64,000 bases of DNA from Limnohabitans sp. 2KL-51 (GCF_003063645.1 NZ_NESJ01000010.1:62001-126000); one strand, 5' to 3'; shown: positions 19,037 through 27,181, numbered from the stretch's first letter. Made by a program: numbers and translations. The notes: a model not told the origin generated them from the letters alone.

Positions 19037-21754
19037 ATGAGCAAGTCATACAAAATCAAACTCAATCAAGGCCCAGGTGAGGCCAAGTTGGTGGACATTC
19101 CTCAAGTGTCTGGCACAAGCCAGCCGCTGGCTGTGAAAGCTGTGCCAGGAGGCAAATACCAACTGGTAGATGCGAGTACGGGTTACGGGCCAGAAAACAT
19201 TCGAGCCAGTCGTAATGGCAAAAATCTTCAAGTTTTCTTTGAAGGACGGGGTCAGCCAGATTTGGTCGTTGAAGACTATTACGCAGAAGCCCCAGAGGGC
19301 TTCAATGGATTGATTGGTGAGTCGGAGTCGGGTCGCTTTTACGAATACATTCCTGAAACAGCAGTTGGCAATTCAGCCGTGCCATTGTTGGCTGATGGCT
19401 CTAATCAGGTGGGCATGGCCTTGGGTGGTGCTGAGATCAATGCCTCAGGTGCCGCAGTGGGCGCATTGGTCGCTGCGGCGGCTTTCAATCCCCTGCTGTT
19501 GGCTCCGTTGGCTTTGCTGGGAGCTGCGGCTGGCGGCGGGGGTGGCGCAAGCGGCGGTGGAGGCACGACAGACACCACCCCGCCCGTCATTAAATCCGCT
19601 AAATTGCATGTCGATGATGACACTGGTGCCAAGGACAATGTGACCAGCGACAAAACGCCTCGCATCACGGGTGAAACCGAAGCCAATGCTGACGTGTCGG
19701 TCGAGGTGAACGGAAAAACCTATACGGGTAAAGCTGATACCAATGGCTTGTTTGTCATTCAGGTGCCGGATGCCGATGCTCTAAAAGATGGGCCTTACAC
19801 GCCTAAAGTGACCGCCACCGATGCGGCAAAAAACAAGTCGGCCGTGTTCGATGGCACGCCATTTAAGGTGGACACCAGCCCCGACAAGAATGAACCTGAC
19901 CCGGACCCCAACGCGGGCTCTGTGATTGACATTGTGAGCATCACAATAGACTCCGGCCAAGTTAAGACTGATTTCTACACCAATGACAACCAGATGTTAC
20001 TCAACGGCACATTGAAAAACTTCACCCAAAATGGCGATTGGGTCAAGCTTGAACTCAAGGATGCCAGTGCCAAAGTGATTGACACGGCCTATGTCAAACC
20101 TGTAGCCAACGGAACAGGCTGGGACTGGAGTTGGGATCGCACCGCCAAAGACAAGATGGTCGATGGCCAGTATTCCATTTCTGCCGTAGTGGTCGATGGC
20201 GCAGACAACGTGGTGGGCAGTGGCAATTCTCGAGTCTCCGATGTTCAGGCCATCACCATTGATACGGACAAAGACAACAATTTCGGGCCCAACAAAGAGG
20301 AGGACCCCAACAAGTCCAGTACCGTCGATATCGTATCTTTGTCACTGGACACGGGTTACAGCAACGCCGATTTCATCACCAAGGATCGGACCCATGTTTA
20401 CACAGGAAAACTGAGTGCTTTCACCAACAATGGTGCATCCGTTGAGTTGACGCTCAAAGACGCCACGGGCAAGGTGCTGACCACAGAACATGTGACCCCC
20501 AAGCAGGTCGCTGGTGTGTGGACATGGTCTTGGGATCAAACCTCCAATGCGCTGCCTGATGGTGAGTACAGCTTGCAAGCCAGCTTGGTCGACAAAGCGG
20601 GCAATCCGATTCAGGTGGATACGCAGGTCATTTCTGTTGACAACAGCGCTGGAGAGAATGGCGGTAAGTTGGATCCAAACGCATCACTCAAGATGCTGCC
20701 TGTGACTTTTGCAGATGACACGGGCGTGAGTCAAACGGATTATTTGACCAACGACCAATTTTTGACATTCAAGGGGGGATTTGACAAAGATTTCGTCAAC
20801 AACGGTGATCGCGTGTTGGTCCAGGTATTCGGATCCGATGGCTTGGTCATATCTCCCCAATATGTTTTGCCATCGGGCAAAACCTGGGAATTTGAAAATC
20901 TGACAAAACTGGGGGCTGACACCAAAACAACCACTTACACGGTCAAATCTGTGTTGGTGGATGCTGCAGGAAATTCGCTCCAAGCGACGGATCAATCTTT
21001 TGTCATTGACCGCTCAGTGTCGATTTTTGATGGCTCCGGAGCCAAAAAAGAAGCAGGGCTGTGGACTTATTCGACCATCAAGTTTTCTACGGACGAGCAA
21101 GGGTCTTATAAATTCACAGGGGGGACGGGCGTCAAAAACTATACCGGTGGTCTTTTTGACTTGAAAGATATTGAAGGCAAGACTTTTGAAAAGGGCGCAT
21201 TCAGTCTCGAGTTCACGGACAAAGCGGGCAACATTTTCACCATCAAAAATGACGATGTGCGCATGGACTTCAGTACTGCCAAAATGTCCACCGATACAAC
21301 GTCTCCCGCAGTGTTGCCTGCGCCCGGTTTCAGCAACAACCAATTGCTCGGATCCATTGGTAAGTTGACATTGGACGCAACTTCCACCAAAGAGTTGGAC
21401 ATGGCATCGTTGTACGATGGCATTCCTGATTTGGGTGACGTGGCAGCGATCAACCAAGTGGATCTGAACAAAGGGGATCACACCCTTAAATTGACCATGG
21501 GCGATGTGTTGGATTTGGGTGTCAAAAACAGTTTCTCCAATGCAACGGCCCACCAAGGTCGCCTGCAGATGCGCATTGATGGCGATGCTGGTGATAAAGT
21601 GGTGCTGGATGATTTGGTGGGCACGATCGACCACGACTGGAACGCTAATAATTCACGGGTCACTTTGGATGGACAGGAATACCGGGTATTCACCCACGAA
21701 GGCCTCGGCCTGAGTTTGTTTGTTCAGCAAAGTGTGCAGATCAATTTGGTTTAA
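19037..21754 (+). CDS. Ig-repeat surface adhesin of type-I-secreted (Bap/Lap-like) type
   Basis: 905 aa without a Sec signal peptide. Residues 1-115 resemble the BapA prefix-like domain of type-I-secreted adhesins. An Ala/Gly-rich hydrophobic stretch (about 130-175) follows, ending in poly-Gly. Then come Ig-like modules at about 178-285, 285-420, 423-545, 545-655 and a degenerate one to about 750. Modules 2-4 share the repeat pattern (V)DIVS/LP..DTG....D..T.D....GTL..FT.NG..V. The C-terminal 130 residues (LTMGDVLDL, MRIDGDAGDKVVL, YRVFTHEGLGLSLFV) match the closing domain typical of such adhesins. It is small for the class. No type I secretion genes are visible in the window, so export must use components encoded elsewhere. 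Confidence 0.8.
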   Translation: MSKSYKIKLNQGPGEAKLVDIPQVSGTSQPLAVKAVPGGKYQLVDASTGYGPENIRASRNGKNLQVFFEGRGQPDLVVEDYYAEAPEGFNGLIGESESGRFYEYIPETAVGNSAVPLLADGSNQVGMALGGAEINASGAAVGALVAAAAFNPLLLAPLALLGAAAGGGGGASGGGGTTDTTPPVIKSAKLHVDDDTGAKDNVTSDKTPRITGETEANADVSVEVNGKTYTGKADTNGLFVIQVPDADALKDGPYTPKVTATDAAKNKSAVFDGTPFKVDTSPDKNEPDPDPNAGSVIDIVSITIDSGQVKTDFYTNDNQMLLNGTLKNFTQNGDWVKLELKDASAKVIDTAYVKPVANGTGWDWSWDRTAKDKMVDGQYSISAVVVDGADNVVGSGNSRVSDVQAITIDTDKDNNFGPNKEEDPNKSSTVDIVSLSLDTGYSNADFITKDRTHVYTGKLSAFTNNGASVELTLKDATGKVLTTEHVTPKQVAGVWTWSWDQTSNALPDGEYSLQASLVDKAGNPIQVDTQVISVDNSAGENGGKLDPNASLKMLPVTFADDTGVSQTDYLTNDQFLTFKGGFDKDFVNNGDRVLVQVFGSDGLVISPQYVLPSGKTWEFENLTKLGADTKTTTYTVKSVLVDAAGNSLQATDQSFVIDRSVSIFDGSGAKKEAGLWTYSTIKFSTDEQGSYKFTGGTGVKNYTGGLFDLKDIEGKTFEKGAFSLEFTDKAGNIFTIKNDDVRMDFSTAKMSTDTTSPAVLPAPGFSNNQLLGSIGKLTLDATSTKELDMASLYDGIPDLGDVAAINQVDLNKGDHTLKLTMGDVLDLGVKNSFSNATAHQGRLQMRIDGDAGDKVVLDDLVGTIDHDWNANNSRVTLDGQEYRVFTHEGLGLSLFVQQSVQINLV

Positions 21755-21779
21755 ACATCAACTTAAAGTTCTTTTGACG

Positions 21780-22112
21780 GTGACATCCAAATACTTGAAG
21801 CAATGGGGGGTAGTCGTCTTCGGCGTTTTTTTTGGCGGAGCCGCAGCAGCAGATCCATTGTTTGATTTCACCTTGTTCAGCCCCCCTGAAGTTTCTCAGC
21901 GCCGCTTGCAAGAGCCTGAGGTCAGTTGGCTGGTCAAGCCCAATGCCAGCAGCTTTTGTCAGCAGGCTCAGCCCAAAGATGGTTTTGTCAGTCGTCCTGA
22001 GGGTTGTGTTTATTGGCAACTGCAGGCTTCGCGATGCACCATCGTGACCACGGGACAGACCACGCATTCGCTGCTGGGACATTTGTTTGTACATTGTTTG
22101 CAGGCGAGGTGA
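21780..22112 (+). CDS. Small exported four-Cys protein, degenerate paralog of the next gene
   Basis: About 110 aa. The start is uncertain: GTG 21780 is used here, and TTG 21774 or the upstream in-frame region are alternatives; no strong ribosome site is visible. A signal peptide (VVVFGVFFGGAAAA) is followed by a domain with C-x15-C-x9-C-x19-C and an aromatic GCVYW motif, ending LGHLFVHC. The next gene has the same Cys spacing (16, 9, 19) and ends VGHELRHC. The two are therefore paralogs, and this one has lost the Glu of HExxH. A structural, inhibitory or binding role is more likely than catalysis, if the family is a zinc peptidase at all. Confidence 0.6.
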   Translation: MTSKYLKQWGVVVFGVFFGGAAAADPLFDFTLFSPPEVSQRRLQEPEVSWLVKPNASSFCQQAQPKDGFVSRPEGCVYWQLQASRCTIVTTGQTTHSLLGHLFVHCLQAR

Positions 22113-22114
22113 TC

Positions 22115-22498
22115 ATGTCGCTGGTCGCAGTTCGCTTGCCCAAAACTCCGTTTCAATTTATGGGGCTGGGTTGTGTGCTTGCTATTGGACTGTTTATGGC
22201 GGGCTGCGAGACCACAACCATGCGACCACCCCAGGTGGACACCGTGCGCTTTACGCCTATGCCTGACGCCAAAAGGGTGATTGCACAGCCCAAGGTCAAA
22301 TATCTGGTTCGTCAGGATGGGCATGAATACTGCGCTCGCATCACCGGCATTCCTGTGACCCCTACTTCAAAACCCATGGCCTGTGCTTTCTGGAATGTCC
22401 GAAGAAAGGAATGTACGGTCGTCACGCCTGTGGTCACTGGTTACAACTACGTGGGTCACGAGCTTCGTCATTGTTTTGAGGGAGCTTTTCATGATTGA
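22115..22498 (+). CDS. Small lipoprotein with HExxH motif (putative zinc metallopeptidase-like)
   Basis: 127 aa. GAGG lies 5 bases before the ATG, two bases past the previous stop. The signal peptide ends in a lipobox (LFMAGC, Cys about 31), so an outer- or inner-membrane lipoprotein is predicted. The C-terminal 55 residues carry C-x16-C-x9-C-x19-C with ACAFW and the terminal VGHELRHCFEG. HELRH fits the HExxH zinc-binding consensus, but a third ligand cannot be assigned and proteolytic activity is inference. The start of the next gene overlaps its stop by 8 bases, so it belongs to the adhesin operon. Confidence 0.65.
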   Translation: MSLVAVRLPKTPFQFMGLGCVLAIGLFMAGCETTTMRPPQVDTVRFTPMPDAKRVIAQPKVKYLVRQDGHEYCARITGIPVTPTSKPMACAFWNVRRKECTVVTPVVTGYNYVGHELRHCFEGAFHD

Positions 22499-23321
22499 TC
22501 AGCCCGTTTTTTCTGGCAGAGGAAACATGACGCGCAGAAATTTTTTGACTGTGCCACTGGCCTTATGCATGTCAGCCATTGCATGGCCTGTTTTGGCCCA
22601 AACATCCGGACTGGAGGGCGGTGTCTTGCAGGTTGGCGTACTGACAAATTACAAGCCCTTCAGCTTTGTCGATGGCCATTTGCAGGGGTTTGATGTCGAT
22701 GTGCTCAAGCGTTTGGCGTCCATTTTGAATTTGGAGTTGAAAATTCACGTGGACGGCATGGCCACTTTGCAGAAAAAACTGAACTCAGGTGAAATTGCGG
22801 TCATAGCCAACCAGTTACTGATGACACAAGAAAACCGCCGCCAGTTTGATTTCGTTCGCGCCTATGCTGCCAACCAACTCGTCTGTGTTCAACACGAAGA
22901 GGATGCGCGCGATTTCCTGTCCTTGGACGATTTGGTGGGCAAAAAACTCGGCGTTTTGGCCAATACGGGTGTTGAAGATCAAGCGCGTGGTGCCTTGGGC
23001 AAGTCGGTCTTGCCTTTTTACAGCATAGATCTGGCCTTAAGACAATTAGCCGATAAAAAATTGGATGCGGTGCTGGAGGAAAGTTTGATCGCTGACTACT
23101 ATATCGAGCGGTACGGTTTGCCCATCAAGGTCACCTCACCTTTCGCTCCTCCCTTGACTTCCGGCTGGGTCGTTCGCAAGGGCAACAAGCCGTTGGCACA
23201 GCGCTTATCCGAGGCTGTCCTGACCCTGCTTGGCGATGGCTCTTTCAAGCCAATTTCAGCAAGATGGTTTGGCTACGATGTCAGCAGACCCAGTGTTAGC
23301 CATACGTCTTTGCCCCGTTAG
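22491..23321 (+). CDS. Family-3 periplasmic solute-binding protein with Tat-type signal
   Basis: An SBP_bac_3 protein of 276 aa from ATG 22491 (264 aa from ATG 22527, which has AGAGGA upstream). TRRNFLT followed by a hydrophobic stretch and VLAQ is a twin-arginine signal. The mature part begins LQVGVLTNYKPFSF and contains LQGFDVDVLKRLA, the usual amino-acid-binding opening, then TLQKKLNSGEIAVIANQLLMTQENRRQFDF. No permease or ATPase lies beside it. An orphan binding protein after an adhesin may act in sensing rather than uptake, but that is speculation. The 3' end overlaps the convergent response-regulator gene by 66 bases. Confidence 0.8.
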   Translation: MIDQPVFSGRGNMTRRNFLTVPLALCMSAIAWPVLAQTSGLEGGVLQVGVLTNYKPFSFVDGHLQGFDVDVLKRLASILNLELKIHVDGMATLQKKLNSGEIAVIANQLLMTQENRRQFDFVRAYAANQLVCVQHEEDARDFLSLDDLVGKKLGVLANTGVEDQARGALGKSVLPFYSIDLALRQLADKKLDAVLEESLIADYYIERYGLPIKVTSPFAPPLTSGWVVRKGNKPLAQRLSEAVLTLLGDGSFKPISARWFGYDVSRPSVSHTSLPR

Positions 23322-23984
23322 GCCTGAAGCTGTTGCGCTTCGGGGCGGTTCAAAGATGTTCAAAATTCGCCGATCACCATCCATTGTCAAGTCCAGCAGT
23401 TCAGACAGGGAAGTGCACCCCATTTTTTCCAGAACCCGGCTTCTGTGAAGTTTGACAGTTGAAGCAGCAGAGCCGTTCAGGTTGGCGATTTCCTTGTTGC
23501 CGAAGCCTTTGATCATCCACCCACAAATTTCACGTTCTTTATCGGTCAAACTGGAAAATCGCTGCCGCGCTTTTTCAATCTTCATTCTTTGATCAAGACC
23601 TGTTTTGTCTTTTTCCAAGGCCAAATCGATTGCTTGAACAAGTGCATGAAGTCCGAATGGCTTGAGCAGGAAGTCAACCGCCCCTTTTTTCAAAGCTTCT
23701 ATGATTTCTGGGGGGTGACTCTCGCCCGAGATGAAAATGATTGGCGTGACGCGTCCTTGGTGTATCAATTCGTTTTGGAGGCTCAAGCCGCTGGTCTCTG
23801 GCATTCGGTTATCCAGCAGAATTACAGCAGGACTGATGGAAAGTGAGTCCTTCAGAAAGGCTTTGGGGTTTTCAAAGCTTTGAATTGAGTAGCGCAATGA
23901 ACTTAGACTAAAGGCCAGACTTCTGCGGATGGATGGGTCGTCATCGATCAGGTAAATGTGGCCTTTGAAATCTTCAAAATTCAT
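23256..23984 (-). CDS. FixJ/NarL-type response regulator
   Basis: 242 aa. The receiver domain (about 8-122) has the acidic pair IDDD, phospho-acceptor ILLDNRMP (Asp58) and the conserved lysine in LLKPFG. A LuxR-type helix-turn-helix follows (LTDKEREICGWMIKGFGNKEIA, then TVKLHRSRVLEKMG). A tail of about 40 residues after the HTH is encoded antisense to the end of the solute-binding-protein gene. No histidine kinase lies beside it. It is divergent from the sigma-54 regulator across a 130-base AT-rich gap, so it may control the adhesin operon, that regulator, or both. Confidence 0.9.
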   Translation of the reverse strand: MNFEDFKGHIYLIDDDPSIRRSLAFSLSSLRYSIQSFENPKAFLKDSLSISPAVILLDNRMPETSGLSLQNELIHQGRVTPIIFISGESHPPEIIEALKKGAVDFLLKPFGLHALVQAIDLALEKDKTGLDQRMKIEKARQRFSSLTDKEREICGWMIKGFGNKEIANLNGSAASTVKLHRSRVLEKMGCTSLSELLDLTMDGDRRILNIFEPPRSATASGLTGQRRMANTGSADIVAKPSC

Positions 23985-24114
23985 TCATCACCCACGTTGA
24001 ACTGGTTGAAATGAAGGTTAAATTTTTTTGGAAAAAAATTCAAAGCTTCAATTTTAATACCAAAGTATAAATCATTTTTAAATCAATTGAAGTCACCGTG
24101 AATGGAGCAATCGC

Positions 24115-25620
24115 ATGAATTCTGACAATTTGGGGTATGTGACGGACCTACCCACCGATGGTCAGAGCATTTTGAGCTTGGCAGCACGTTCATTGTTTGA
24201 TGTGTTTGCCAACGCCAGTGAGGGAATGCTGTTGGTGGACCGGTCTGGACGAGTGGTCTGGATCAATGACCATTACCGCCGATACCTGCCCGCCTTGGGT
24301 TTCGAAAAAGAGGAGGATTTTGTCGGCCGGCCTGTGGTCGAGGTGGTGCAAAACACTCAGATGGGCAACGTGATGGAAACGGGGAAGCCCATACTCATCG
24401 ATCTGCTGAGCAACAGAGCGGGAACTTTTTTGGTCAGCCGATTTCCCTTGCGTGATGAATCTGGGGTGGTCATTGGCGCTTTGGGTGTGGTTCTGTTTGA
24501 TCAGCCCGAAACCAATTTGCGACCACTGATGGCTAAATTTGCCTTGATGCAACGTGAGTTGGACGAAGCACGCAATGCCCTGGCCGCGCAGCGTAAAACA
24601 GGGCCCGCCCTGCGTCAAGCTCGCTACAGTTTTGCAAGTTTTGTGGGAGCCAGTGGTGTCGTGACCGATTTGAAGCGCCAGGCCAGGCGAGCGGCCCAAA
24701 CCCACAGCCCTGTTTTGCTTTTGGGAGAAACGGGTACCGGTAAAGAGTTGTTGGCCCATGCCATCCATGCCAGTTCGCCTCGTGCCAGAGGGCCTTTGGT
24801 CAGCGTCAATATCGCGGCCGTGCCGGATTCTTTACTGGAGGCCGAATTTTTTGGGGTTGTACCCGGAGCTTTCACCGGGGCAGACCGCAAAGGGCGTGAC
24901 GGTAAGTTTAAGCTGGCCGACGGTGGTACCTTGTTTTTAGATGAGATCGGTGACATGCCTTTGGGCCTGCAGGCGAAGTTGTTGCGTGCCTTGCAGGAGG
25001 GTGAAATCGAGCCCTTAGGGTCCAACCAATTGGTGCCTTTTGATGTGCGGGTGATCGCAGCGACTTCCCGTGATTTGGCCAAACTGGTGCGCGAAGGCTT
25101 GTTTCGCGAGGACCTTTTTTATCGACTCAATGTTTTGCCACTTCGTGTGCCTGCTTTGCGCGAGCGTGCCTCTGACATTCCCAACTTGGTTGAGGTGTTG
25201 TCGGAGGCGTTGGCCTTGCGCAGTGCAGTGCCACAGCCAGAGTTCAAGAGTGAAGCGATAGCGTTGCTGTCAGCGCAACCCTGGCGGGGCAATGTCCGTG
25301 AACTTCGCAATGTGATCGAGCAGTTGCTGTTGCGCTGTGAATCGGGTTGTGTGGATGCATCAGCGGTCGAAGCTGTTTTGCGTGAATCCGGTCTCAGTCA
25401 GATTGTTCCCGCCCGTGTCGAGCCTGCATTTTCTGATCCCATGGATCAGATGCATTCTGCTGCAGACTCAACTGGGCAGCAATGGCCTTTGGCCCCGCGC
25501 ATCCGCGCATTGGAGGTGCGGGCGGTGCAGGATGCTTTGAACCATACCAGAGGCAACAAGGCTGCTGCGGCCCATTTGCTGGGCATATCGCGTGCAAAAC
25601 TGTACCAATGCCTCGTTTAA
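24115..25620 (+). CDS. Sigma-54-dependent enhancer-binding regulator (PAS-AAA+-Fis)
   Basis: 501 aa. An N-terminal PAS-like sensor (about 25-130, LVDRSGRVVWINDHYRRYL) precedes the AAA+ domain. That domain has Walker A GETGTGKE (about 204), the sigma-54 contact loop GAFTGA (251-256), Walker B GGTLFLDEIGDM and the arginine-finger region FREDLFYRLNVLPL. A C-terminal Fis-type HTH (ALNHTRGNKAAAAHLLGISR) follows. It should hydrolyse ATP to open sigma-54 promoters in response to a ligand on the PAS domain. A 34-bp palindrome starts 4 bases past its stop and a -24/-12 promoter lies 105 bases further on, so its likely target is the adjacent ABC-transporter operon. Confidence 0.93.
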   Translation: MNSDNLGYVTDLPTDGQSILSLAARSLFDVFANASEGMLLVDRSGRVVWINDHYRRYLPALGFEKEEDFVGRPVVEVVQNTQMGNVMETGKPILIDLLSNRAGTFLVSRFPLRDESGVVIGALGVVLFDQPETNLRPLMAKFALMQRELDEARNALAAQRKTGPALRQARYSFASFVGASGVVTDLKRQARRAAQTHSPVLLLGETGTGKELLAHAIHASSPRARGPLVSVNIAAVPDSLLEAEFFGVVPGAFTGADRKGRDGKFKLADGGTLFLDEIGDMPLGLQAKLLRALQEGEIEPLGSNQLVPFDVRVIAATSRDLAKLVREGLFREDLFYRLNVLPLRVPALRERASDIPNLVEVLSEALALRSAVPQPEFKSEAIALLSAQPWRGNVRELRNVIEQLLLRCESGCVDASAVEAVLRESGLSQIVPARVEPAFSDPMDQMHSAADSTGQQWPLAPRIRALEVRAVQDALNHTRGNKAAAAHLLGISRAKLYQCLV

Positions 25621-25623
25621 AAT

Positions 25624-25657
25624 GTCTTTAAAAAATACATATGTATTTTTTAAAGAC
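25624..25657. promoter_or_regulatory. Perfect 34-bp AT-rich palindrome, probable enhancer site (UAS)
   Basis: GTCTTTAAAAAATACAT is followed directly by its exact reverse complement, with no loop. The centre is about 150 bases upstream of the expected start of the sigma-54 promoter, the normal range for an enhancer site. There is no T-run after the second arm, so a terminator is less likely. Confidence 0.75.
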
Positions 25658-25762
25658 AAAACCAGTGTATTTTATTTGAACACACAAGTTCGAATTACTA
25701 TCTGGTGGACTCATTCATCAGGTTTGACAAGGGTTTGAGTGATTGTGTAGTGACTGTTGCGA

Positions 25763-25780
25763 TTGGCATGCAATATGCTT
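25763..25780 (+). promoter_or_regulatory. Sigma-54 (-24/-12) promoter
   Basis: TTGGCATGCAATATGCTT has the invariant GG-N10-GC (GG 25765-25766, GC 25777-25778) and matches YTGGCACG-N4-TTGCW at 11 of 13 positions. The expected start is near 25790, giving a leader of about 40 bases to the binding-protein gene. The regulator gene and palindrome immediately upstream support it. Confidence 0.8.
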
Positions 25781-25829
25781 TAAATTTTTGAGCCGCAAAC
25801 CAGCGGACAACTTACCAGGAGACTCCCGC

Positions 25830-27017
25830 ATGTTCCGTCGACACCTCATTTCCTTGGCCGCACTTGCCTTTAGTTCTATTTTGATGCCAGCCGCATGGGC
25901 CCAAGGCAAAGACATCAAGATCGCCCATATTTACAGCAAGACCGGCCCACTGGAAGCCTATGGCAAGCAAACCCAAACCGGTTTGATGATGGGCCTGAGT
26001 TACGCCACGGGCGGGACCATGGAAGTGGCTGGGCGTAAGATCGTCGTGATCGAAAAAGACGACCAAGGCAAGCCCGACCTTGGCAAGAATCTGTTGGCTG
26101 CGGCTTATGGAGACGATAAAGTGGACCTGGCAGTGGGCCCGACCGCTTCGCCGGTGGCGCTGGCCATGTTGCCAGTGGCCGAAGAGTACAAAAAGCTTTT
26201 GTTGGTAGAGCCTGCTGTGGCCGACTCGATCACGGGCGACAAGTGGAACAAATACATTTTCCGCACTGGCCGCAACAGCAGCCAAGACGCGATTGCCAAT
26301 GCCGTGGCTGTTGACAAGGACGGTGTGAGCATCGTCACCATGGCGCAAGACTCTGCTTTTGGCCGTGACGGCGTCAAAGCCTTTAAGGACTCGGTCAAAA
26401 AAGCCAAGCTGGTGCATGAAGAGTACCTGCCGCCAGCCACTACCGACTTTACCGCCGGTGCACAGCGCATGATCGACAAGCTCAAGGCCCTGCCTGGCCG
26501 CAAGATCATTTTCATCATCTGGGCCGGTGGCAACCCCTTCAAGATCGCCGACATGGACTTGAAGCGCCACGGCATTGAGATTGCCACGGGCGGCAACATC
26601 CTGCCCGCCATGGTGGCGTACAAACAGTTTCCCGGCATGGAGGGCGCGGCTTACTACTATTTTGGCATGCCCAAAAACCCGGTGAACGACGCCATGGTGG
26701 CCTCGCACTACCAGCAGTTCAAGTCGCCCCCTGACTTCTTCACAGCCGGTGGGTTCTCAGCCGCCATGGCTTTGGTCACGGCATTGAAGAAAACCAATGG
26801 CGACACCAACACCAACAAGCTGATCAGCACCATGGAAGGCATGAGTTTTGACACACCCAAAGGCAAGATGACCTTCCGCAAGGAAGACCACCAAGCCATG
26901 CAGAGCATGTACCACTTCAAGATCAAGATAGATCCGGCTTTTGCCTGGGGCGTGCCTGAACTGATCCGCGAGATCAAGCCCGAAGAGATGAACGTGCCGA
27001 TCCGCAACAAACGCTGA
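25830..27017 (+). CDS. ABC transporter substrate-binding protein, branched-chain amino acid (HAAT) type
   Basis: 395 aa, Peripla_BP_6 family. AGGAGA precedes the ATG. A signal peptide (residues 1-25, ending AAWAQ) is followed by IKIAHIYSKTGPLEAYGKQTQTG, the usual opening of LivK-type receptors, and by typical features such as DDQGKPDLGKNLL and TDFTAGAQRMIDKL. It delivers its ligand to the livGFHM products encoded downstream. The substrate cannot be read from the sequence; the alpha/beta hydrolase at the operon end hints at something other than a plain amino acid. Confidence 0.9.
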   Translation: MFRRHLISLAALAFSSILMPAAWAQGKDIKIAHIYSKTGPLEAYGKQTQTGLMMGLSYATGGTMEVAGRKIVVIEKDDQGKPDLGKNLLAAAYGDDKVDLAVGPTASPVALAMLPVAEEYKKLLLVEPAVADSITGDKWNKYIFRTGRNSSQDAIANAVAVDKDGVSIVTMAQDSAFGRDGVKAFKDSVKKAKLVHEEYLPPATTDFTAGAQRMIDKLKALPGRKIIFIIWAGGNPFKIADMDLKRHGIEIATGGNILPAMVAYKQFPGMEGAAYYYFGMPKNPVNDAMVASHYQQFKSPPDFFTAGGFSAAMALVTALKKTNGDTNTNKLISTMEGMSFDTPKGKMTFRKEDHQAMQSMYHFKIKIDPAFAWGVPELIREIKPEEMNVPIRNKR

Positions 27018-27108
27018 TCGGGTTCGTTTCGGTGGCGTGGCGTTTTTTTTGGATTGCCACACCCACGCAAGCGCTTTGTCGCGATGACTGTGCTTGTCGT
27101 TTGGGCGC

Positions 27109-27181
27109 GTAGGTCGGTGGCTTTAGCCCCGACATGGTGGTGAAGTGGAGGCACCTGTCGGGGCTGAAGCCGCCGACCTAC
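27109..27181. repeat. REP/MITE-like inverted repeat between binding protein and livG
   Basis: Arms of 26 bases (27109-27134 and 27156-27181) pair with two mismatches around a 21-base loop; the arms begin GTAGGTCGG and end CCGACCTAC. Such elements are familiar as dispersed repeats in Comamonadaceae. As RNA it would form a strong hairpin and could set the high ratio of binding protein to transporter. The rest of 27018-27233 shows no gene. Confidence 0.8.

Noticed and set aside
25624..25657. 34-bp palindrome as a terminator of the sigma-54 regulator gene
   Set aside because: No T-run follows the second arm and there is no loop; operator use fits the downstream promoter better. Not fully excluded.
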